NCBI GenBank assembly: GCA_015075175.1
Contig: JABTUV010000018.1
Location: 9,948-73,947 of the forward strand
From: a bacterium
GTDB lineage: Bacteria; Hinthialibacterota; Hinthialibacteria; H5-UNCL2
DNA: 64,000 nt
Direction of reading: 5' to 3'
The notes below the pieces were generated by a model. It had not been told where the DNA came from and searched no databases. It saw only the letters and a list, made by a program, of their open reading frames with translations. How positions within the stretch are numbered: the first letter of the stretch is position 1; every line of letters starts with the position of its first letter. Positions 57,483 to 64,000 of this stretch are shown here, one piece after another. A program made the position numbers and the translations under genes.

Positions 57483-58096
57483 GCGGCGGGTGAGGAGGTC
57501 GCCGCGTTACCGTTCGCTTCGCGCCGCTCGTCCGAAGGGCCGTGCGCGCGCCATCCCCCCCAAGCCCCCCTTGTTAAGGGGGGAGCGGAGGCCGCGTTAA
57601 GTTGGACCTCCGCATCCAAGCCGCCCTTCAACTTCGCGCTTCGCTCAGGGCTGTCGGTTTTAGTTTACGCCCGTCTCCGGTCCTGTCGGTCATGGCTATT
57701 GCCGCTGCTCAGCCCTGTCGGTTATGGTCATCGTCGCTCCGCAAGTCCATCGCACAACCAACCGACAGCCCTGAGCAGGATGGCCTGACGCGCGTTGATT
57801 GCGCATGGGTGTTGGAGGCCATCGCCGCTTCAGGCCATCCGTGTCGATGGGCGGCCTTTGGAGGGAGTGGCCCGCGCACGGCGGCGCAGCACGCTGCACG
57901 ACAACGGCGGACGGGCACAGCACGCTGCGCGACCACGCGGCGGTTCCCGGGCGAAAATTGGCCTTGCGGAGCATGGGTCCATACGATAGCCTCCCCCTTC
58001 GGTTTGTCCCTCGGACTCCGGCCCCCGGCGCCTTGGGTTTGCGATGGGCGCAATAAAGCGTAAGTAACTTATATCACTGAAGATAGCGAGGTATTG
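57483..58096. other. Repeat-filled intergenic stretch
   Basis: No gene seen in 614 bp. Contents: the family C hairpin CCCCCCTTGTTAAGGGGGG (57565-57583); three related copies of GCTCAG(GG/CC)CTGTCGGTT at ~57643, ~57708 and, inverted, ~57756-57779; and family B-like GCAGCACGCTGC.CGAC units at ~57887-57935. An AT-rich patch (AAGTAACTTATATCACTG) at 58062-58079 probably holds the promoter of the following cluster. Confidence 0.5.
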
Positions 58097-58930
58097 ATGG
58101 GCGACATCCTGGCCATGTTCCGACTCGACGGCAAGGCCGCGGTGCTGACCGGCGGCGGAGGCATCCTGGCGGCGGGGATGGCGGAGGCGCTGGGCCTGGC
58201 CGGCGCCCGCGTCGCCCTCTGCGACCTTTTCCCCGACAAGGCGGAAGCCGTCGCCAAGCACCTCTCCGGGCTGGGCATCGACGCCCGCGCCTACAAAATG
58301 GACGTGATGGACCCCGCCGCCATCCGCACCGTGGCCGAGACCATCTACAGTGATCTGGGGCGCGTGGACGTGCTGGTCAACGCCGCCGGCGGCAACCAGA
58401 AGGCCGCCACTACCGCGCCCGACCTCTCTTTCTTCGACATCGAACTGGAGCCGCTGCAAAAGGTGATCGGGTTGAACTTGTTCGGCGGGGCGATTCTGCC
58501 CAGCCAGGCCTTCGGTAGACGCATGAAGGACCAGCCGGAGGGCGGCAGCATCATCAACATCTCGTCCATGAGCGCCTATCGCCCGCTGACGCGCATTGCC
58601 GGCTACTCCGCCGCCAAGGCGGCGGTCTCCAACTTCACCCAATGGCTGGCCGTGCACCTGGCGCAGGAGTACAACCCCAAGCTGCGCGTCAACGCCATCG
58701 CCCCGGGATTCTTTCTGACGGACCAGAACCGCTTCCTTCTGACCGACGAGAAGACCGGCGAACTGACTGCCCGCGGCCGGCAGGTGATCGATCATACTCC
58801 CATGGGTTGCTTCGGCGATGCTTCGGACTTAAATGGTGTGACGCTGTGGCTGGCCTCGCCCGCCAGCCGCTTCGTGACCGGCACGGTCGTCCCGATCGAC
58901 GGCGGCTTTTCCGCCTTCTCGGGCGTTTAA
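58097..58930 (+). CDS. SDR oxidoreductase, D-mannonate oxidoreductase-like
   Basis: A 277-residue short-chain dehydrogenase. Cofactor loop AAVLTGGGGILAAGMAEAL, DLVNAAG-type VDVLVNAAGGNQK, and the catalytic Ser-Tyr-Lys in NISSMSAYRPLTRIAGYSAAK (Y170, K174). The insertion FLLTDEKTGELTARGRQVID and the end GTVVPIDGGFSAFSGV are typical of SDRs annotated as D-mannonate/fructuronate oxidoreductases. GAGG precedes ATG 58097. It is the first gene of a tight three-gene unit (20 bp and 9 bp gaps) with a HAD protein and a LarA-like protein, suggesting sugar-acid or hydroxy-acid metabolism. Confidence 0.85.
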   Translation: MGDILAMFRLDGKAAVLTGGGGILAAGMAEALGLAGARVALCDLFPDKAEAVAKHLSGLGIDARAYKMDVMDPAAIRTVAETIYSDLGRVDVLVNAAGGNQKAATTAPDLSFFDIELEPLQKVIGLNLFGGAILPSQAFGRRMKDQPEGGSIINISSMSAYRPLTRIAGYSAAKAAVSNFTQWLAVHLAQEYNPKLRVNAIAPGFFLTDQNRFLLTDEKTGELTARGRQVIDHTPMGCFGDASDLNGVTLWLASPASRFVTGTVVPIDGGFSAFSGV

Positions 58931-58950
58931 GAATACAAGGAGAGCCTTGC

Positions 58951-59835
58951 ATGGACCCGGTTGCCCTCAAGCAATTCAAGCCGAACAAAGACTTCTTCAT
59001 CGGCATCGACTCGGACGGATGCGCCTTTGACACGATGGAGATCAAGCACAAGGAGTGCTTCATCCCCAACATCATCAAGCACTGGAACCTGCAGGCGGTG
59101 TCCAAGTTTGCGCGCGCGGCGGGGGAGTTCGTCAATCTCTACTCGCAGGATCGCGGCATCAACCGTTTTCCGGCGCTGGTGAAGGTGTTCGACCTGCTTA
59201 TGGATTGGCCGGAGGTGCAGCGGCGGGGAGTGGACATCCCGCGCGCCCAGGCGTTGCGCGACTGGATCGCCCGCGAGACCAAGCTGGCCAACAACACGCT
59301 CTCCGTGGAGGTCGAGAAGACCGGCGATCCGGTATTGGAGCAGGCGCTGCGCTGGAGCAAGGCGGTCAACGATTCCGTCGCCGACATGGTGTACGGGGTC
59401 CCCCCGTTTCCCTTCGTGCGCGAGAGCCTGGAGAAGGCGCAGCCGGTGGCGGATATGATCGTGGTCTCGGCGACGCCGGGCGAGGCGCTGGCGCGCGAGT
59501 GGCAGGAGCACGACATCGACAAGTTCGTGGCGGTCATCGCCGGTCAGGAACTGGGCAGCAAGAAAGAGCATCTGCAACTGGCCGCCGGCGACGGCAAATA
59601 CAAGCCCGGCCACGTGCTGATGATCGGCGACGCCCCCGGCGACATGAAGGCCGCCCAAGCCAACCACGCTCTCTTTTACCCCATCAATCCCGGCGACGAA
59701 GAGGCCTCCTGGGAGCGTTTCTTCCAAGAGGCGCTGGACCGCTTCCTGTCGGGAACCTACGCCGGCGACTACGAGGCGGCCCTGATCCGGGAATTTCAGG
59801 CGAAGCTTCCCTCCGTTCCGCCCTGGAAAAAATAG
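58951..59835 (+). CDS. HAD-superfamily hydrolase
   Basis: A 294-residue HAD protein. The nucleophile motif is FIGIDSDGCAFDTME (D20, D22), motif II MIVVSATPGEALAREW, and motif IV VLMIGDAPGDMKAAQANHAL. A helical cap (~residues 35-140) with FVNLYSQDRGINRFPALVKV lies between. The substrate is probably a phosphorylated sugar or sugar acid, judging from its neighbours. AAGGAG lies 8 bp before ATG 58951, 20 bp after the SDR stop. Confidence 0.82.
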   Translation: MDPVALKQFKPNKDFFIGIDSDGCAFDTMEIKHKECFIPNIIKHWNLQAVSKFARAAGEFVNLYSQDRGINRFPALVKVFDLLMDWPEVQRRGVDIPRAQALRDWIARETKLANNTLSVEVEKTGDPVLEQALRWSKAVNDSVADMVYGVPPFPFVRESLEKAQPVADMIVVSATPGEALAREWQEHDIDKFVAVIAGQELGSKKEHLQLAAGDGKYKPGHVLMIGDAPGDMKAAQANHALFYPINPGDEEASWERFFQEALDRFLSGTYAGDYEAALIREFQAKLPSVPPWKK

Positions 59836-59844
59836 GAGGAGATC

Positions 59845-61120
59845 ATGCTGGCGCTGGAGTGCGGAGCGGACCGTCCCGTCATCGACGCGCGCGAGACGCG
59901 CCATTTCCTGGCCAACTACCTGCAGGCGCAGTTGGGGGAGGTGCGGCGCGTGCTCATTCTGCCGCCCGACTTCACCCGCTTCCACTCGGGCGCGGGCGAG
60001 ATCACCGCGCAACTGTATGAAATCTTCAAGCGTCGCGCCGTGGTGGACGTCCTGCCCGCGCTGGGCACGCACCGGCCCATGAGCGCCGACGAGCTGGACC
60101 GCATGTTCCCCGGCGTGCCCCACGACCGCTTCATCGTGCACGACTGGCGGCGCGAGGTGGTGCAACTGGGGGAGGTCCCCGCCGCGCTGATCGCGCAATG
60201 GTCGGAAGGGTTGGTGGATTATCCCATCGAGGTCGAGGTCAACCGGCGCGTCATCGAGGGCGGGTACGATCTCATTCTCTCCGTGGGGCAGGTCGTGCCC
60301 CACGAGGTGGTCGGCATGGCCAACGGCAACAAGAACGTGCTGGTGGGAACGGGCGGGCAAGCGACCATCAACAAGAGCCACTTTCTGGGCGCCGCCTACG
60401 GCATGGAGCGCATGATGGGCCACGTCGACACGCCCGTGCGGCGCGCGCTGGACTATGGCGAGGGCATGTACCTGTCCCAGCTTCCGCTGCATTACATCCT
60501 GACCGTGCGCAGCAAGGGAGCGGACGGCGGGATGACCACGAAGGGCCTCTACGCCGGGCGCGGCAAGGAGCCTTTCCTGCCCGCGGCGCGGCTTTCGCAG
60601 CGCGAGAACCTCGACCTTTTGGACGAACCCCTCAAGAAAGTGATCGTCTATCTGGATCCCGACGAGTTCAAGAGCACGTGGCTCGGCAACAAGGCGGTCT
60701 ATCGCACGCGCATGGCGATGGCGGACGGCGGGCTCATCATCTGGCGCCCGAAACCGGGTTCGGCGAGGATCCGGAGATCGACCGCCTGATTCCTAAGTGC
60801 ACGGCTATCGCGGCACGCCAGCCACGCTGGAGGCGGTCAAGAAGAACCCCGAATTGGGAGAGAATCTCTCCGCCGCCGCGCATCTCATCCACGGCAGCAG
60901 CGAAGGCCGCTTCAGGATCATCTATGCGCCGGGCAAACACCTGTCGCGCCAGGCGATCGAGTCGGTCGGATTCGGCTGGGCCGATCTGGAGGAGTTACTT
61001 CGAAGGTACCCCTTGGACAAGATGCAAGACGGTCGCAACGTCATGTCGGACGGCGAAGAGGTGTTTTTCATCAGCAACCCGGCGCTTGGGCTGTGGGGTC
61101 TGAAACGGCAGTTTGACTGA
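59845..61120 (+). CDS. LarA-like (lactate racemase domain) protein, two frameshifts
   Basis: A ~425-residue protein of the nickel-pincer lactate racemase family. Catalytic-site residues of LarA appear conserved: PPDFTRFHSG (R45), LGTHRPMS (H76), VVPHEVVGMANGNKNVLVG (H153 and K163, the lysine that carries the cofactor) and INKSHFLGA (H179). The frame breaks at ~60765, continues as GFGEDPEIDRLIPK in a second frame, and from ~60800 as YRGTPATLEAVKKNPELGEN in a third, to a stop at 61120. Each break fits one lost base. Homologues racemise or epimerise 2-hydroxy acids. LarB/C/E cofactor genes are not in the window. AGGAGG precedes ATG 59845. Confidence 0.82.
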
Positions 61121-61195
61121 TTCCCTCGCCCTGCGGGAGGGATTAGGGTGAGGGGCACGCGGCGTAAACAGGCGACTATCCCGAACGAAACATTC

Positions 61196-61216
61196 GGTGC
61201 GCGGTGCGCACCCTAC
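61196..61216. repeat. Family E repeat
   Basis: GGTGCGCGGTGCGCACCCTAC, 17 bp before the phosphofructokinase start. Confidence 0.55.
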
Positions 61217-61233
61217 GATAGGAGTGAGATACG

Positions 61234-62520
61234 ATGCCCCCTCGTAACGTGATCGTGGCGCAGTCCGGCGGACCCTCGCCGGTCATCAACAACTCGGTGC
61301 GCGGCGTGGTCGAGACCTGCCGCGAGTTTCCCAGTGTTTTCGGAACCGTCTACGGCGCCTGGCACGCCATCGAGGGCGTGCTGAAGGAGGAGCTGCTCAA
61401 TCTCTCGGGTCAGCATCCCGAGGAGATCGCGCTTCTGCGCACGACCCCCGCCGCCGGCTCCATCGGAACCTGTCGCTACAAGCTCAAAAAAGGCCAGAAC
61501 GAGGACTTCGAGCGCTGCATCGAGGTCTTTTCGGCGCACAATGTCGGCTACTTCTTCTATATCGGTGGCAACGACAGCATGGACACGGCGCACAAGATCG
61601 CCGAGCTGGCGCGGTCGAAAGGGCTTGACCTGGTCGCTACCGGCGTGCCCAAGACCATCGACAACGACGTCGGGGACAGCCGGTTCAAGCTGATCGACCA
61701 CACGCCCGGCTACGGTTCCACGGCGCGCTACTGGGCGCAGTACGTGCGCAACGCCAATGAAGAGAACATGGGCAGTTGTCCGGCGGACCCGGTGCTGGTC
61801 TTGCAGGCGATGGGGCGCAAGATCGGCTTCATCCCGGCGGCGGCGCGGCTGGCGGATCCGCGGCGGGAGATGCCGCTGCAAATTTACCTTGCCGAGGCCA
61901 AACTCCCCCTGGAGGCGCTGGCCGACAACGTCAACGACCAGCTAAAGAGAGATGGGCGCTGCATCCTCGTCATCTCCGAGGGCTACGACGTGGGCAAGAT
62001 CGGCGAAACCAAGGACAGCTTCGGACATACCCAGTTCTCGGCCTCCGAGACGACGGTGGCCCAGATCGTCATCAACTATCTCAATCAGAAGAAACTGCCG
62101 GTTCCCGGCAAGGCGCGCTGCCAGGTCTCGGGGACGGACCAACGCCACGCCATCGTCTACGCCTCCAGCGTGGACCTGGACGAGGCGTACAAGGTGGGAC
62201 AGAAGGCGGTCCTGATCGCCAAGGACGAAGGCGGCGGCTGGATGAGCACCATCCTGCGTTCGCCCGGCGCCATCTATGCGGTCACGTATGACAAAGTGCC
62301 GTTGGAGACGGTCGCCAACTCCGAGCGGACCTTTCCGGCCGACTGGATCGCGGAGAACCGCATCGACGTGACCGATGAGTTCGTGCGTTACGCGCGGCCG
62401 CTGATCGGCGACGACTGGGTGAGCGTGCCGCTGGTGGACGGGCTGGCGCGCTTCGCGCGCCTGGAGATGAAGTTCGCCGACAAGAAGTGCAGGCCGTACG
62501 TGCCGCAGGCGTACCGGTAG
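61234..62520 (+). CDS. pfp: PPi-type 6-phosphofructokinase
   Basis: A 428-residue phosphofructokinase. Two residues mark the pyrophosphate-dependent type: the loop YIGGNDSMDTAHKIAEL (Asp114 where ATP enzymes have Gly) and the catalytic VPKTIDNDVG (Lys140 where ATP enzymes have Gly). Other motifs are AQSGGPSPVINNSV, AMGRKIGFIPAAARLA and SGTDQRHAIVYASSVDLDEA. It would phosphorylate fructose 6-phosphate reversibly with PPi, in glycolysis or gluconeogenesis. AGGAG lies 11 bp before ATG 61234. gnd follows, so sugar-phosphate genes cluster here. Confidence 0.93.
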   Translation: MPPRNVIVAQSGGPSPVINNSVRGVVETCREFPSVFGTVYGAWHAIEGVLKEELLNLSGQHPEEIALLRTTPAAGSIGTCRYKLKKGQNEDFERCIEVFSAHNVGYFFYIGGNDSMDTAHKIAELARSKGLDLVATGVPKTIDNDVGDSRFKLIDHTPGYGSTARYWAQYVRNANEENMGSCPADPVLVLQAMGRKIGFIPAAARLADPRREMPLQIYLAEAKLPLEALADNVNDQLKRDGRCILVISEGYDVGKIGETKDSFGHTQFSASETTVAQIVINYLNQKKLPVPGKARCQVSGTDQRHAIVYASSVDLDEAYKVGQKAVLIAKDEGGGWMSTILRSPGAIYAVTYDKVPLETVANSERTFPADWIAENRIDVTDEFVRYARPLIGDDWVSVPLVDGLARFARLEMKFADKKCRPYVPQAYR

Positions 62521-62630
62521 TTGCGCGGCGTGTTGCGCTGGTGCGCGGCGTGTTGCGTTGGTGCGCGGTGCGCACCCTACAGCGTAGGTGCGCGGCTTGC
62601 TGCGCCGGTGCGCGGTGCGCACCCTACAAC
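62521..62630. repeat. Family E repeat cluster
   Basis: Alternating GTTGCGCGGCGTGTTGCG and GGTGCGCGGTGCGCACCCTA units, at least four, packed between the phosphofructokinase gene and gnd. Confidence 0.6.
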
Positions 62631-62664
62631 GGGACATTTCACGTATCATGCGAGGAGGATAAAC

Positions 62665-64000
62665 ATGTCTGGATCGGATATCGGAATCGTGGGACTCGCC
62701 GTCATGGGCGAGAACCTGATACTCAACATGGAAAGCAAGGGCTTCACCGTCTCGGCCTACAATCGCACGGTCTCCAAGGTCGATGACTTTCTCGCGGGCC
62801 GCGCCAAGGGCAAGAAGATCGTGGGCTGCCACAGCATCGAGGAATTCTGCAAGTCGCTCAAGAAGCCGCGCAAGGCCATGCTGATGGTGAAGGCGGGCAA
62901 GGCGGTGGATGACTTCATCGAGCTCCTGTTGCCGCATCTGGAGCCGGGCGACATCATCATCGACGGCGGCAACACGCACTTCCCCGACACCATGCGGCGC
63001 ACGCAGTACGTGGAGAGCAAGGGACTGCTTTACATCGGCACGGGCGTTTCGGGCGGCGAGGAGGGGGCGCTGCGCGGTCCCTCGATCATGCCCGGCGGCT
63101 CGCCCGCGGCCTGGCCCCACGTCAAGCCCATCTTCCAGAGCATCGCCGCCCGCACCAGCGACGGCTCCCCCTGCTGCGACTGGGTAGGCGAGAACGGCGC
63201 CGGCCACTTCGTCAAGATGGTCCACAACGGCATCGAGTACGGCGACATGCAGCTCATCTGCGAGGTCTACGACCTCCTGAAGCGCGCCGCCGGGCTCTCG
63301 AACGCGGAGATGCACGCGGTCTTCGCCGAGTGGAACCGGGGCGAGCTCGACAGCTACCTGATCGAGATCACCCGCGACATCCTGGCCGTGAAGGACGAGA
63401 GCGGCCGCGAGGTCATCGACCTGATCCTCGACGCCGCGGGCCAGAAGGGCACCGGCAAGTGGACGGTCGTCTCCGCGCTCGACGACGGCACGCCGCTCAC
63501 GCTCATCAGCGAGGCCGTGTTCGCCCGCTGCCTCTCCGCCGCCAAGGCCGAGCGCGTCGAGGCCGCCAAGCAGATCAAGCCCGACGTGGGCGCCTTCACC
63601 GGCGACCGGCAGGCCTTCGTCAACGACCTCCGCCAGGCGCTCTTCGCCTCCAAGATCGTGAGCTACGCGCAGGGCTACGAGCTGATGCGCGCCGCCGCCA
63701 AGACCTACCGCTGGAACCTGAACAACGGCGGCATCGCCCTCGTCTGGCGCGGCGGCTGCATCATCCGCTCCGCCGTCCTCGGCGACATCAAGGCCGCCTT
63801 CGACCGCAACCCCGGCCTGGTCAACCTGCTCGTCGACCCGTTCTTCAAGGCGGCCGTCGAGACCCGCCAGGCCGCCTGGCGGCGCGTCATCGTGCAGGCC
63901 GTGCAGCTGGGCATCCCGGTGCCCTGCCTCAGCTCGGCGCTCGCCTACTTCGACGGCTACCGCACCGCGCGGCTGCCGGCCAACCTGCTGCAGGCGCAGC
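62665..64000 (+). CDS. gnd: 6-phosphogluconate dehydrogenase, decarboxylating (3' truncated)
   Basis: The first 445 codons of a ~480-490-residue enzyme, open to the window end. It converts 6-phosphogluconate to ribulose 5-phosphate and CO2 with NAD(P)H formation in the pentose phosphate pathway. The coenzyme fold IGIVGLAVMGENLILNMESK with YNRT, DGGNTHFPDTMRR, GTGVSGGEEGALRGPSIMPG, GAGHFVKMVHNGIEYGDMQL and QKGTGKWTV are all family hallmarks. GAGGAGG lies 6 bp before ATG 62665. No frameshift is visible. Confidence 0.96.
   Translation, partial: MSGSDIGIVGLAVMGENLILNMESKGFTVSAYNRTVSKVDDFLAGRAKGKKIVGCHSIEEFCKSLKKPRKAMLMVKAGKAVDDFIELLLPHLEPGDIIIDGGNTHFPDTMRRTQYVESKGLLYIGTGVSGGEEGALRGPSIMPGGSPAAWPHVKPIFQSIAARTSDGSPCCDWVGENGAGHFVKMVHNGIEYGDMQLICEVYDLLKRAAGLSNAEMHAVFAEWNRGELDSYLIEITRDILAVKDESGREVIDLILDAAGQKGTGKWTVVSALDDGTPLTLISEAVFARCLSAAKAERVEAAKQIKPDVGAFTGDRQAFVNDLRQALFASKIVSYAQGYELMRAAAKTYRWNLNNGGIALVWRGGCIIRSAVLGDIKAAFDRNPGLVNLLVDPFFKAAVETRQAAWRRVIVQAVQLGIPVPCLSSALAYFDGYRTARLPANLLQAQ

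Noticed and set aside
57602-58063. Short plus- and minus-strand ORFs between dnaE and the SDR gene
   Set aside because: They overlap repeated hairpin sequence, lack ribosome sites and show no family resemblance.

Overview
This 64 kb window is GC-rich bacterial chromosome with densely packed, mostly housekeeping genes and no phage, insertion sequence or CRISPR array. It holds about 48 protein genes and one tRNA. The lineage is uncertain. Secreted proteins with Thr/Pro linkers and dockerin-like ends, a DUF2961/GH172-type hydrolase, GspG-like pilins ending in a YDPSNG...SDG.IYR motif, a mitochondrial-type aconitase, and many dispersed palindromic repeats between genes together suggest an uncultured Gram-negative phylum of the Sumerlaeota/Hydrogenedentota kind. 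That is an inference only.

Layout. 1-8.1 kb: the 3' end of ligA, a small SAM methyltransferase, a membrane-anchored peptide-binding protein, an unknown frameshifted gene, and lysA. 8.6-12.2 kb: two secreted carbohydrate-related proteins. 12.6-19.5 kb: leuB, aconitase, asnB, a small ferredoxin and a STAS protein. 19.9-25.4 kb: tRNA-Ile(GAT), a lone pilin, an RseC-like protein, an ACT-malic enzyme, a DinB protein and small unknowns. 25.7-34.8 kb: a complete GspG-H-I-J-K minor pseudopilin set on the minus strand. H-I-J-K start codons overlap the preceding stops by 4 bp, and I, J and K carry many DxDGDG calcium-type loops. 35-38.5 kb: a DtxR-family regulator, ribF, a HTH plus pseudo-receiver regulator and an alpha/beta hydrolase. 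38.6-42.1 kb: a secreted S9-type hydrolase with P domain and dockerin-like end, a VanW protein and a HEPN/MNT pair. 42.3-49.2 kb: sdhCAB, DoxX, rsmG, dapB and argJ. 49.4-57.5 kb: a DUF5610-like protein, a 30-residue Arg/Lys-rich ORF, an FAH hydrolase, a trans-sulfuration enzyme, a Skp-like protein and dnaE. 58.1-64 kb: an SDR-HAD-LarA-like cluster, then PPi-type phosphofructokinase and gnd (cut by the window end).

How the genes fit together. Central carbon metabolism (aconitase, succinate dehydrogenase, malic enzyme, PPi-PFK, 6-phosphogluconate dehydrogenase) sits beside amino-acid synthesis (dapB, lysA, leuB, argJ, asnB, trans-sulfuration) and replication (ligA, dnaE). The distinctive part is the secretion/surface side: the pseudopilin operon and the secreted hydrolases.

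Quality warning. At least 14 genes are broken by small indels. Most are single lost bases, often in homopolymers, and two genes hold three losses that cancel, leaving an ORF that looks intact but is locally misread. I read these as consensus errors rather than real pseudogenes, and give such genes as one CDS spanning all frames.
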